Source of the DNA: Gemmatimonadaceae bacterium
Lineage (GTDB): Bacteria; Gemmatimonadota; Gemmatimonadetes; Gemmatimonadales; Gemmatimonadaceae
Length of the DNA: 64,000 nucleotides
Assembly: GCA_020846935.1 (NCBI GenBank)
Contig: JADLCY010000012.1
Coordinates: 1 to 64,000, forward strand
Direction of reading: 5' to 3'
Both the position numbers and the translations under genes were made by a program. Below, piece by piece: positions 8,938 through 17,928 of this stretch. How positions within the stretch are numbered: the stretch's first letter is position 1; each line of letters starts with the position of its first letter. The notes below the pieces were generated by a model that made no database searches, had not been told where the DNA came from, and saw nothing but the letters and a program-made list of their open reading frames with translations.

Positions 8938-10701
8938 ATGCATGACATCCCCATCCTCCGGGACCTCGTCATCCTCGTGATGGTCGCGGTCCCGGTGGTG
9001 CTGCTCGCTCACCGCCTGCGCGTCCCATCGCTCGTCGGGTTCCTGATCACCGGCGTGGCGATCGGCCCCAATGCGTTCGGCCTCGTCTCCCAGCTCGACT
9101 CGGTCAACACGCTCGCCGAGGTGGGCTCGGTGCTGCTGCTGTTCGCGATCGGGCTCGAACTGTCGCTCTCCAAGGTCGTGAAGATGGGTGGCGTGGTGCT
9201 GCGGGGCGGCGCCGCACAGCTCGTGCTCACCGTCGGCACGTTCATGGGCATCTGGATGCTGTTCGGCGCGAACCCGCAGCGCGCGCTGCTGTACGGCATC
9301 CTCGTGGCCCTCTCGTCGACGGCCATCGTGCTCAAGGTCTACGCCGATCGGGGCGAGCTGGACAGCGCGCACGGCCGCATCGCGATCGCGATCCTGCTGT
9401 TCCAGGATCTGTGCGTGGTGCCGCTGATGTTGCTCATGCCGATCCTTGCCGGCTCGCAGCAAGGCGGTGGTGCGGCGGTCCGGGGCATTGCACTCACGGC
9501 CGTGGTCGCGCTCGCGATCATCGGCGTGGGGCGGTCGGCGGTCCCGTGGGTGCTGCACCGGGTCGTCCGCCAGCGGAACAGCGAACTCTTCACGCTCACG
9601 GTGCTGGCCATCGGGCTCGGCGCCGCGTTCCTCACGCAGTCGTTCGGCATGTCGCTCGCGCTCGGCGCCTTTCTCGCGGGGCTCATCATCGCCGAGTCGG
9701 AATACGGGCTGCAGGCGCTGAGCGACGTGCTGCCGTTCCGCGACGCGTTCAGCGGCATCTTCTTCACGTCGGTCGGGATGCTGCTCGACGTGCGCTTCTT
9801 CGCGTCGCACGCCCTGGCGGTCACCGGTTTTGCGCTCAGCATCGTGGTGCTCAAGACGGGCATCAACTATCTGGTCGTGCGCTACGTGCGGCGCTCGCAG
9901 CGCGTCGGCGTCCTGGCGGGGATCGGGCTTGCCGAGGTTGGCGAGTTTTCGTTCGTGCTGGCCAGCAGCGCCGTCACGCTCGGCTTGCTGGCCAGCGATG
10001 ACTACCAGGTCTTCCTCGGCGCGTCGATCCTCACGATGCTGGCCGCGCCGTTTCTCACCGGAGCCGCGCCGGCGATCGCTGACTGGATTTTCCGGTTCCG
10101 GGCCATGCCGACGATGGAGTTCGCGACGCGTGAGGCGAGGGCGGTGCGTCCGCTTGCCGACCACGTCATCATCGTTGGCTACGGCCTCAACGGTCGCAAC
10201 GTGGCGCGGGCGCTGCGTCGGGCGGGCATCGCGTACGCCGTCATCGAGTCGAACGGGCAGGTCGTGCGGCAGGCGCGCCTCGATCGCGAGATGGTGATCT
10301 TTGGCGACGGGACGCGCGGCGAGGTGCTCGACCGGGTCGGCGTGGCGCGGGCGCGTGTGGTGGTGTTCTGCCTCGCCGCGGCCAACGACGAGCGGCGCGC
10401 GGTCGCGGTGGCGCGTCACCTCAATCCGGACGTGCACATCGTATCCCGCACGCGCTACGTCTCCGAGATCGCCGAGCTGCAGCGGCTCGGCGCCGATGAA
10501 GTGGTGCCGGAGGAGTTCGAGACGTCGCTCGAGATCTTCGCCCGCGTGCTGCGTCGCTACGACGTGCCCGACGAGAAGATCCGGGAGACCGCGGCCGCCG
10601 CGCGGCGCGATCACTACGACATGCTGCGCCATCGTGGTGCGACGCACACCCCGGTGGACGAGGTGCTCGGTCGAGCCCATCGGGCCGCTATCGACGCCTA
10701 G
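8938..10701 (+). CDS. CPA2 cation:proton antiporter with RCK/TrkA-N domain
   Basis: A 587-residue KefB/YbaL-like antiporter. Residues 1-385 form about twelve hydrophobic segments of the Na+/H+ exchanger fold, starting with LVGFLITGVAIGPNAFGL. A cytoplasmic Rossmann domain follows at about 402-520, with nucleotide-binding loop HVIIVGYGLNGRNVARAL. The likely role is K+ or Na+ efflux in exchange for protons, gated by nucleotide bound to the RCK domain. It lacks an obvious ancillary KefF/KefG partner. Confidence 0.92.
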   Translation: MHDIPILRDLVILVMVAVPVVLLAHRLRVPSLVGFLITGVAIGPNAFGLVSQLDSVNTLAEVGSVLLLFAIGLELSLSKVVKMGGVVLRGGAAQLVLTVGTFMGIWMLFGANPQRALLYGILVALSSTAIVLKVYADRGELDSAHGRIAIAILLFQDLCVVPLMLLMPILAGSQQGGGAAVRGIALTAVVALAIIGVGRSAVPWVLHRVVRQRNSELFTLTVLAIGLGAAFLTQSFGMSLALGAFLAGLIIAESEYGLQALSDVLPFRDAFSGIFFTSVGMLLDVRFFASHALAVTGFALSIVVLKTGINYLVVRYVRRSQRVGVLAGIGLAEVGEFSFVLASSAVTLGLLASDDYQVFLGASILTMLAAPFLTGAAPAIADWIFRFRAMPTMEFATREARAVRPLADHVIIVGYGLNGRNVARALRRAGIAYAVIESNGQVVRQARLDREMVIFGDGTRGEVLDRVGVARARVVVFCLAAANDERRAVAVARHLNPDVHIVSRTRYVSEIAELQRLGADEVVPEEFETSLEIFARVLRRYDVPDEKIRETAAAARRDHYDMLRHRGATHTPVDEVLGRAHRAAIDA

Positions 10702-10768
10702 TCGAGCGTGTGATCCTGCACATGAGGCAGTACGCCCCGGCGCCCGGGGTCGTTAGACTGCGCGCCAT

Positions 10769-11686
10769 GTGGAGCCCAGGACCGTGAGCGCCCCCGTGGG
10801 TGTGCGGGCACGCCCGATCTCGCCCGGCATACGCGCCATGGCCATCGGGGCCTTCTGGTTCTCGATCATGGGGCTCCTGGTCAAGGTGGCCGGCCAGCGG
10901 ATGCCGGCGATGCAGATCATCCTGTTTCGCACCGTGGTCACGCTGGTGTTGAGCTATGCCGCGGTGCGGCGGGCACGCGTGCGACCGATGCTGGGCACGC
11001 AGCGCGGCCTCTTGCTCCTCCGTGGCCTGTTCGGGACGCTCGGGCTCTTTGGATTCTACCACTCGCTGGTCAACAATCCGTTGGCCGAAGCCAACCTGCT
11101 GCAGTACACCAACCCGGTTTTCGCCACGCTCATTGCGGGCATCTGGCTCCGGGAACGGGTGGGGCGGGCCGAACTGGGGAGCATGGCGCTGGCGCTCGTT
11201 GGCGTCATCTGCATCACGCGACCGGCTGCTCTCTTCGGTACGTCGGCGACCGCGCTGCTACCGGTGAACGTCCTGATCGGCCTTGCCGGTGCCTTCTTCA
11301 GTGGCAGCGCCTACGCGGTGGTGCGCCGCATCGGTTCGAGCGAACCGCCGAGCGTCGTCGTGCTCTATCTGCCGCTGGTGGCCGTGCCGGCGTCGCTGCT
11401 CCTGTCCAGCGGGCAATGGACGATGCCCGGGCCGCTGGACTGGGCGTTGCTCATCGGCGCCGGTACGACCACGCAGATCGCGCAAACGTACATGACGCGC
11501 GGCCTGCAACTCGAAACCGCTGCGCGTGCCACGACGACCGGCTACCTGCAGGTGGTCTTTGCCGGTGTGTGGGGCGCGATCCTGCTCGGCGAACTGCCAG
11601 GCGCCTGGACGCTGCTTGGCGCGGCACTGATCATCGGCAGTGCGGTGGCGCTGGTGTTCAGCAGCCAGGCGACCGAGGGGTCATGA
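10769..11686 (+). CDS. EamA (DMT-superfamily) membrane transporter
   Basis: A 305-residue protein with about ten membrane spans in two repeated EamA halves; the second starts near LIGLAGAFFSGSAYAVVRR. It contains the Pro/Gly-rich TNPVFATLIAGIWLRERV segment typical of the family. Members export metabolites or amino acids, but the substrate cannot be read from sequence. The start is probably GTG 10769, with GTG 10784 as an alternative. It is convergent with the M20 gene and ends 20 bp from it. Confidence 0.88.
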   Translation: MEPRTVSAPVGVRARPISPGIRAMAIGAFWFSIMGLLVKVAGQRMPAMQIILFRTVVTLVLSYAAVRRARVRPMLGTQRGLLLLRGLFGTLGLFGFYHSLVNNPLAEANLLQYTNPVFATLIAGIWLRERVGRAELGSMALALVGVICITRPAALFGTSATALLPVNVLIGLAGAFFSGSAYAVVRRIGSSEPPSVVVLYLPLVAVPASLLLSSGQWTMPGPLDWALLIGAGTTTQIAQTYMTRGLQLETAARATTTGYLQVVFAGVWGAILLGELPGAWTLLGAALIIGSAVALVFSSQATEGS

Positions 11687-11705
11687 CAGGGAGCGTGCGT
11701 TCGCC

Positions 11706-13262
11706 CTACGACACCGGCTTCCAGCGCGTTCCCAGGCCGCGTAGCAGCGCGGCATAGAGCTCGATCGCATTCCACAGGTTCTGCACGCGAAGGTTCTCGT
11801 TGGCCGCGTGCTGATTGTTGTCGTGGTTGGCGATCGGCAACGTGATCACAGGCACGCCAAACACCTGGGTGAAGAGGTACGACGGCCCGCTGCCGCCGAG
11901 CGTGGGGACGAGCAGTGGTGCACGCTCGGCGCCGTCTCCAAGACTGGTGATCAGCGCGGACGCGAAGTCGTCGTCCATGGAAGCACGCTGCGCGGGATAC
12001 CCGGCCTCCCAGCTCAGGCGAGCGATCTTCGTGTACTGACGACGCTCCGCCACGCTCGGGGTGTCGCTCACGATGTGGTAGCCCTGGCCGCGGACGTGTG
12101 CTTCGACCAACGCGCGCACGCGCGCCGGCGTCTGCCCCGGTACGAGGCGGAAGTCGAACGAGGCGTGGGCTTCGGTGGAGATGACGTTCGCGCCAAGATC
12201 CTGCACCCCGCCCACCTGGATGCCGCGGACATTGAGGGCCGGCAGCATGATGCGCGCGGCAAGCAGCGAATCGTTGGCCTCGGTGTGGGCCAGGCCGAGT
12301 GAGGCGCGAAGCGCGGCGTCCACCGGCGGCAGGGCCTCGATGGCGCGCCGCTCGGCGTCGGTGAGCGGACGAACGTCGTCATAGAACGACGCGATGCGAA
12401 TGCGACCGTCGTCGTCGCGCATCGAAGCCACGAGGTTGGCGATCAGTGCGCCCGGATTGGGCGCCCAGTTGCCGTAGTGGCCGGAGTGCAACGGCCGCGT
12501 GGGCCCGTACACGGTGAGTTCCAGCCCCGTAACCCCCCGCAGTCCAAAGACCAGCTGCTGCGCGCCGCTCTGGTGTACCGGGCCGTCGCAGAAGAGCCAC
12601 GCGTCGGCCTTCAGCAAATCCCGGTACTTCTCGAGGATGCCCTGCAGGTGACCGGAGCCGGCTTCCTCTTCACCCTCAAAGAAGAACTTGATGTTGAGCG
12701 ACGGTCCCTGTCCGCGCGCCCTGAGTGCATCCAGCGCCGTGAGCATGGCAATGATCGATCCCTTGTCGTCGCTCGCCGAGCGCGCGTAGATGCGCGCGTT
12801 GCCGTCGACGTGTTGGCCGGTTGTTGGGAAGGGTATCTCGCGGCCACCGTCGAACAGCGCCTTGTCGCGGAGTACAGGAGTGAAGGGTGCCCCCGCCCAT
12901 TGCGCAGGGTTCACCGGCTGGCCGTCGAAGTGCGCGTACAGCACGACCGTGCGCGTCGCGCCCGGCGCCCTGAGTTCACCGTATACCGACGGTGGTGCGT
13001 CGCCGAGTTCGAGCAACCGCGCCTCTGCGCCGCGCGCGCGAAGCATGCGCATGAGCAGATCCGCATTCCTGCGGATGTCCGTGACGTTCGACGCGACGTT
13101 CGGCATCGACAACAGCGTCACGAACTCGCGGAGGATTTCGCTTTCGTGCCCTTCGCGCCAGGCCCGTGCCGCAGCTCGTGCGTCCGCGCCGGGGGAGGAC
13201 TGCGCGGATACACCGCGCACGGTGATCAGGGACAGGAGAGCGAGCGATGCGATCCGGCGCAT
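11706..13262 (-). CDS. exported M20-family metallopeptidase
   Basis: A 518-residue secreted zinc dipeptidase/carboxypeptidase with a signal peptide ending VSAQ near residue 21. Catalytic and metal residues are visible: YAHFDGQP (His and Asp), ASDDKG (bridging Asp), FEGEEEAGS (catalytic Glu pair), a dimerisation domain with LHSGHYG, and C-terminal NHDNNQHAANE supplying the last His. The likely role is hydrolysis of small peptides in the periplasm. No transporter is adjacent. Confidence 0.93.
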   Translation of the reverse strand: MRRIASLALLSLITVRGVSAQSSPGADARAAARAWREGHESEILREFVTLLSMPNVASNVTDIRRNADLLMRMLRARGAEARLLELGDAPPSVYGELRAPGATRTVVLYAHFDGQPVNPAQWAGAPFTPVLRDKALFDGGREIPFPTTGQHVDGNARIYARSASDDKGSIIAMLTALDALRARGQGPSLNIKFFFEGEEEAGSGHLQGILEKYRDLLKADAWLFCDGPVHQSGAQQLVFGLRGVTGLELTVYGPTRPLHSGHYGNWAPNPGALIANLVASMRDDDGRIRIASFYDDVRPLTDAERRAIEALPPVDAALRASLGLAHTEANDSLLAARIMLPALNVRGIQVGGVQDLGANVISTEAHASFDFRLVPGQTPARVRALVEAHVRGQGYHIVSDTPSVAERRQYTKIARLSWEAGYPAQRASMDDDFASALITSLGDGAERAPLLVPTLGGSGPSYLFTQVFGVPVITLPIANHDNNQHAANENLRVQNLWNAIELYAALLRGLGTRWKPVS

Positions 13263-13481
13263 GCGGCGGCTGGGTGGGGGACCCGATGAAGCTAGACCGT
13301 CGGCGCGCGATCGTCAGTGCCGCGGCTCCGGCGCGAGCCGAGCGAACCGCCGCCTCGGCTTCGGTGCCCTCGGTGCCCTCGGTGGCCACCGCCACCGCAC
13401 CCGACACGCCGAGCGAACGAGTCGCCCCAAGCGTCGACGTGCGGTCCCGCGCCTCGCGTCCGACGCTGGTGGCCCGGTTCG

Positions 13482-14390
13482 CTACCTCGCGCCCTTCCGG
13501 ATCTCCATCGAGCCATTGCCCGTTGTCATCGTCAACTTGCGACGGCCATCGCCAATCGTGCCGCGCAGGCGCGTCGGCGAGATGCGACCGACCAGCTGGA
13601 TCGGGAAGTCCGTGGTGATGCGCCCGTTGCCGGTGGACGCCTGCACCTCGGCGGAGAAGTCGGTTGGGACCGTCACTTCGATGCGACCATTGCCCGACGT
13701 GAACTCCAGGTCGCCCGTGCCGGTGAGCCGGTCCATCGACACGAGGATATCGCCGTTGCCTGACGAGGCGCTGACCGGGCCGTTCACCGTGCCGATGGAG
13801 ACGTCGCCGTTGCCCGAGTTTGCGGAGACCGGGCCCGTGACGTCGTCGACGGTCACGGCGCCGTTGCCGCTCGACACCTCCACTCGACCGCGGATCCCGT
13901 TCACACGCACCTTGCCGTTGCCGCTCGCCACTCGCGCTTCCGTTGCGGCCGTCGTGACGGAAACGTCGCCGCTGCCTGACGAGACCCGGAGCCGCGTGCC
14001 CGCGGGGACGGACACGGTGACCTCGACCCGCGCCCGGTTGTTCCCGCTGCGCCAGGTGCGCCGACGGTTCGAGCGCACCCCGTCGTCGTTGCACTCGTCG
14101 TCTTCGTCGTACACGGCGCAGATCGTGATGCCGTTTGCCAGCGGGCGCACGATGAACCCGATGTCTTCCGCGTCCCCGCGCACCTTCTCGGCGCGGTACT
14201 CGATGGTGTTGCCCGACCCCTCCGTGACGGTAATCGTGCCCTGTGGTGCGAAGATGCGGACGTCGTCACCGGCGCCAATGCGCGCGCTGTGCGTAAACGT
14301 GCGATCAGCGCGCCCAACGATGTTCTGCGCGCGAGCCGACGACGCGATGGCCAGGGTCGCCAGCAGAAGGGGGAGGGTCGTGGTCTTCAT
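13482..14390 (-). CDS. exported DUF4097 beta-helix repeat protein
   Basis: A 302-residue secreted protein; the signal peptide MKTTTLPLLLATLAIASSARA is cleaved before QN. The C-terminal half is a regular series of about 20-residue turns each carrying S-G-N-G (VSSGNGAVTV, ANSGNGDVSI, ASSGNGDILV, FTSGNGRIEV, ASTGNGRITT), the DUF4097 right-handed beta-helix. Homologues (LiaX/YvlB-like) act in envelope-stress contexts, but the role here is unknown. ATG 14390 is chosen because it begins the signal peptide. The tandem DNA array lies directly upstream and may be its leader. Confidence 0.9.
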   Translation of the reverse strand: MKTTTLPLLLATLAIASSARAQNIVGRADRTFTHSARIGAGDDVRIFAPQGTITVTEGSGNTIEYRAEKVRGDAEDIGFIVRPLANGITICAVYDEDDECNDDGVRSNRRRTWRSGNNRARVEVTVSVPAGTRLRVSSGSGDVSVTTAATEARVASGNGKVRVNGIRGRVEVSSGNGAVTVDDVTGPVSANSGNGDVSIGTVNGPVSASSGNGDILVSMDRLTGTGDLEFTSGNGRIEVTVPTDFSAEVQASTGNGRITTDFPIQLVGRISPTRLRGTIGDGRRKLTMTTGNGSMEIRKGAR

Positions 14391-14436
14391 GAGATCGAAA
14401 GTGGAGACAGGAGTCGCCGTGTCGTGGACGCCGCGG

Positions 14437-14860
14437 CGCCACCGCACTCGCGTCGGTGGCACCGCCCTGGCCCCTTCGGACACTCCCTCGTTCCGGAACG
14501 TTTGAATTCAGGGGCGTCCGAATCGCGCTCACGTGCGACAACGGAGCCGCCGCACTCGCGCCCGGCCCGACCGCCAAGGTCCTCTCACACCCTCTCGTTC
14601 CGGAACGTTTGAATTCAGGGGCGTCCGAATCGCGCTCACGTGCGACAACGGAACGGCCGCCTTCGCGCTGCCCGCACCGCCCAGGTCCGCTCACATTCGC
14701 TCGTCCCGAACGTTTGAACTCAGGGGCGTCCGAATCGCGCTCACGTGCGACAACGGAACGGCCGCCCTCGCGCCGGCCGCACCGCCCAGGTCCGCTCACA
14801 TTCGCTCGTCCCGAACGTTTGAACTCAGGGCGTCCGAATCGAGTCTACGAGCGACAACGG
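14437..14860. repeat. array of four ~105-bp repeats derived from the 3' end of the adjacent gene
   Basis: AACGTTTGAA recurs at 14497, 14604, 14709 and 14814 (spacings 107, 105, 105). Each is followed by TCAGG(G)GCGTCCGAATCG and a block ending GCGACAACGG. The copy at 14814 is the actual 3' end of the beta-lactamase-like gene: read on the minus strand it encodes VPLSLVDSIRTP plus stop. The other three read VPLSHVSAIRTP or close to it but have one extra C that removes the stop. Copies 1-2 share GAATTC and copies 3-4 share GAACTC, implying successive duplications. This fills the 434-bp gap before the DUF4097 gene. Confidence 0.88.
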
Positions 14861-15784
14861 TACGCGGACCCCGTACGCCGAGGCGCGCGCGAGGCGGCGG
14901 AAGTACTCCCAGCTGGCGTCCGCCACCTGTCGGATCGCGGCGAGCGCCTCCGCGGCGTCGCCGTATGTCACCATGACCGTGATCACGTAGGGGCGACCGG
15001 GGAGCGCCACCAGCGCCCATGCCGTCTCCACCCCTTCGACGCTCCCTCCCTTCCACGCGACCCTGACGTCGCCGGGGAGGCTGGCCGGGACCGAACCAGC
15101 CTTGGGAATCTCGAGGATGCGGCGAACCTCCTCGCACGACGCCCTTGAGATTGGCAGGTCGCATGCGTGCAGACGCTGCAGCAGCTGAGCGGCCTGCGCC
15201 GGAGTCGCCACGTTCTCGCGGCCCGCAGCGCTCTCCGCCGGCCGGATCATGCGACGCTGCAGCCGAATGCCGGGAAGCCTGAGCTGCTGCATCAGCGCGT
15301 TGACGCGCTCCATGCCCACGCGGTCGATCAGCAGGTTGGTCGCCGTGTTGTCGGAGAGCACGATCATCAGGACGGCGAGGTCACCCAGGGACAGCGCAGA
15401 CGCGCCGTCACCGAAGTACTGCGTGATGCCAGACCCGCCTGCGCGATCGGCGGCGCGCATCGCCACCCGCTCGTCGAGCCGGAGCGCGCCCGCGTCCCGC
15501 TGCCGGAACAGCTCCAGCAGGATCGACACCTTGATCGCGCTGCCCTGCGGGAACGTCGCCGAGTCGTTGACGCCGATGCGATCACCGGTGGTGAGGTCGA
15601 TCACGCCGATGCCTACGACGCCGTTGGTGCGCTGGGCGATCGCCGCAAGCTGCGCGCGGAACTTCTCCGTGAGCTCGGCGCGGGGAGCGGGTTGTGCCCA
15701 GGCGGCAGAGGAGAACAGCAGGGCGCAGACCGCGACCGCGCACCGGGCGCTGGATGGTCCCACGGAGACAGGAGGGAAGCGCAT
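14825..15784 (-). CDS. class A beta-lactamase-like serine hydrolase
   Basis: A 319-residue exported protein; signal peptide MRFPPVSV...SSAAWAQ. Active-site motifs of class A enzymes are present: SAIK (S-x-x-K nucleophile region), SDN in VLSDNTATN, and KGG in AWKGGSVEG replacing KTG. The omega-loop region holds PAESAAGREN, so a general-base Glu is plausible but the canonical ExxLN is not exact. It could hydrolyse beta-lactams or act on another amide. ATG 15784 starts the signal peptide better than an ATG nine codons upstream. The last 15 codons are the template for the downstream repeat array. Confidence 0.88.
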   Translation of the reverse strand: MRFPPVSVGPSSARCAVAVCALLFSSAAWAQPAPRAELTEKFRAQLAAIAQRTNGVVGIGVIDLTTGDRIGVNDSATFPQGSAIKVSILLELFRQRDAGALRLDERVAMRAADRAGGSGITQYFGDGASALSLGDLAVLMIVLSDNTATNLLIDRVGMERVNALMQQLRLPGIRLQRRMIRPAESAAGRENVATPAQAAQLLQRLHACDLPISRASCEEVRRILEIPKAGSVPASLPGDVRVAWKGGSVEGVETAWALVALPGRPYVITVMVTYGDAAEALAAIRQVADASWEYFRRLARASAYGVRVPLSLVDSIRTP

Positions 15785-15872
15785 GGCCGAACTTCGCGCG
15801 CAGCAGCGCACTCCGAAAGCCGCTGCGCGCGTCCGCTGGCTCAGGCCTCGAGGGTCGAGGCCTGATCGTGCC

Positions 15873-16283
15873 TCACCGTCGCGCGCGCCAATGGTCCACG
15901 CTGTACGGCCCGGCGCCCCATGCCGCGAAGAACAGCCACAGGAACGAATAGACCATGACCAGCTCCCCGCGGTTCTGCCACCAGAACACCTGACCGCTGG
16001 AGCCCATGTGCATCCAGAAGTAGGTCACGGCCATCTGCCCGGACGCGAGGAACGCCAGTGGGCGCGTGAAGAGGCCGAGGACGATGCCGAGGCCCGCAAC
16101 CAGCTCGATGGTGCCCGCGGCGCCGTATCGGGTCATGAGTTCCACGGTCCCGCCATCGGGCCCGAAGCCGCCGAACCAGCCGAGCAGCTTTTGCGCACCG
16201 TGGGAAAAGAAGGTCAGGCCGGCCGCGATGCGGAGGGCCGCAAGGGCAAAATCGGCATATCGGCGCTCGGTCGGTGCGGTCAC
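15873..16283 (-). CDS. DoxX-family membrane protein
   Basis: A 136-residue protein with four membrane spans and the DoxX pattern: ALRIAAGLTFFSHGAQKLLG at the start, GTIELVAGLGIVLGLFTRPLAF in the middle. DoxX proteins occur in thiosulfate oxidation and redox-stress complexes, but most members are uncharacterised. Start GTG 16283 with a GAGG element upstream. It runs in the same direction as the beta-lactamase-like gene, 88 bp apart. Confidence 0.9.
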   Translation of the reverse strand: MTAPTERRYADFALAALRIAAGLTFFSHGAQKLLGWFGGFGPDGGTVELMTRYGAAGTIELVAGLGIVLGLFTRPLAFLASGQMAVTYFWMHMGSSGQVFWWQNRGELVMVYSFLWLFFAAWGAGPYSVDHWRARR

Positions 16284-16849
16284 TGCGGCAAACCTCGCTG
16301 GTAAATGAAACGGTGGGGCGGTTCCGGGGTCCGCGGTACCTAGCGCGCGGACACGCGTGCGTCAACGCAGCGTGGATGAACGCGCTGAGTCCTCCCTCAC
16401 AGACGCCACGCAACACGCGACGTTAAGCATGAGTCGAATCGCCTTCGGCGTGCGTCATGCAAGGTGATCGCCGCGGGCCGTCGATCGGAGTCGTGGGGCT
16501 TGGCGCGCTCCTTTGTGCCTCGTCTGCCGCGGCGCAGCGATCCTGCATGCGCGACCCGGCGTTCGTTCGCGCTGCCCGTGTGATGCTGCGATACGACCAC
16601 TTCGCGAGTCGATCCAGCGGACTGAACAGCGAGGATGCACTCGAGGTCGACGGCTGGCTCACAGCGAACGCGATCGCCTCACCCGTCACGCTGATGCAGT
16701 TCGCGCGGCCCTGCGCGCGATTCGCGGGGCAGGCCACGCAAGCGCAGGGTGTTTGCTCCCTGGCGATTCGGCGTGGATATTCTCCGGGTGCGCCTTGCCA
16801 TGAGCCTCGATCTGCCTGTTGGTACCGCGGCCTTTCCTCCGGGCGCGCG
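16284..16849. other. 566-bp intergenic region upstream of the nitrate-type operon
   Basis: Divergent promoters for the DoxX gene and the molybdoenzyme operon must lie here. An open frame starting at ATG 16457 runs through into the cytochrome b gene and even begins with a leader-like stretch, but its residues before 16850 look unstructured and match no family I know. I found no convincing promoter or FNR-like site. Confidence 0.5.
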
Positions 16850-17923
16850 ATGACGTCCGCCCCTGACCGGACCGGTTCCCCGGAGCCGCGACGCGCGATG
16901 TTCACCGGGTTGCTGGTGGCAGCCGTGCTATTGCTCGGCATCTACGTGGGCAGCCGAAGGTTCAGGGACTTCGACGTGGCGCTCGTTCCCTACGCGGCCG
17001 CGTCGGTGTTCGCAGCATTCGGCATTGCGTACCGCTACTCGATGTGGCTCAGTCGGCCGCCCACGCGGTTGTACTGGCGCCGGGGGTGGCAGCTCTTCCT
17101 GACGCCGAGTCGGTTGCCCGGGAACGTCCTGCGGCTCGTGCGCCTGGCCTGGGACAACATCATCGCGCAGAAGTTCATCGAGCGGAGGTCGCCGCTGCGC
17201 TGGGCGGCTCACGCCGGCATCTTCTGGGGGTGCATCCTCGCCGCACTCGTCACGTTCCCGCTGTCGTTTGGCTGGATCCGTTTCGAAACCACGCGCGATT
17301 CGCAGGCGCTGTATGAGGCGTACGCCTTTGGCATCAGGGTCGCGGAGTTCCCGTTAGGTACCATCCGGGCCGAGCTGGCCTTCAACGTGCTCGTGATCTC
17401 CGCGTTCCTGGTGCTTGGCGGAGTCTTCCTCGCGCTCTGGCGGCGCATGCGTGACCGTGGCGCGCTCAGCGTGCAGCAATTCGCCAATGACCTGATGCCG
17501 CTGATCCTCCTCTTCGCGATCTCCACCACCGGGCTGCTGCTCACGGTGTCGGCGCGCCTGCTGCACGGGTTCCACTACGGATTCCTGGCGCAGTTCCACG
17601 CGGTCACGGTCATCTTCACGCTGCTCTATCTGCCATTCGGCAAGTTCTTTCACATCTTTCAGCGGCCTGCCCAATTGAGCCTCGACTTCTATAGAAAGGC
17701 CGGCGCCGAGCGAGGACCGGCCTCGTGCGCCCGCTGCGGGGAACCGTTCGCCACGCAGCTCCACATCGACGATCTCAAGCAGGTCGAGGCGGCGCTCGGC
17801 ATCGACTACGACATGGGCGCTGGCGTGCACTACCAGGACGTGTGCCCCGCGTGTCGTCGCAAGGGTCTGGCGCTCACGCAGGATCACCTCATCCGCGGCG
17901 CCAGGCACGAGCAGGCAGGCTAG
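16850..17923 (+). CDS. cytochrome b-type membrane subunit with C-terminal Cys4 domain
   Basis: A 357-residue protein with roughly seven membrane spans. Histidines in or beside the spans ([38 protein letters not shown]) suit b-haem ligation as in NarI/DsrM-like quinol dehydrogenases. After the last span comes a soluble tail with two CxxC pairs (CARC and CPAC about 50 residues apart), a rubredoxin- or zinc-ribbon-like site. It probably takes electrons from menaquinol or ubiquinol and hands them to the Fe-S and Rieske proteins encoded downstream. Five bases separate it from the molybdoenzyme gene. ATG 16850 is chosen as the first start before the first span. Confidence 0.78.
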   Translation: MTSAPDRTGSPEPRRAMFTGLLVAAVLLLGIYVGSRRFRDFDVALVPYAAASVFAAFGIAYRYSMWLSRPPTRLYWRRGWQLFLTPSRLPGNVLRLVRLAWDNIIAQKFIERRSPLRWAAHAGIFWGCILAALVTFPLSFGWIRFETTRDSQALYEAYAFGIRVAEFPLGTIRAELAFNVLVISAFLVLGGVFLALWRRMRDRGALSVQQFANDLMPLILLFAISTTGLLLTVSARLLHGFHYGFLAQFHAVTVIFTLLYLPFGKFFHIFQRPAQLSLDFYRKAGAERGPASCARCGEPFATQLHIDDLKQVEAALGIDYDMGAGVHYQDVCPACRRKGLALTQDHLIRGARHEQAG

Positions 17924-17928
17924 ACCTC

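Noticed and set aside
14437-14860. CRISPR array
   Set aside because: Units are about 105 bp, mostly conserved throughout, with no short repeat and variable spacer pattern and no cas genes.
16457-16849. In-frame N-terminal extension of the cytochrome b gene beginning with a leader-like peptide
   Set aside because: The leader resemblance ends at a Cys-rich unstructured stretch; the cytochrome b fold starts only after 16850, and a signal peptide does not suit that topology.
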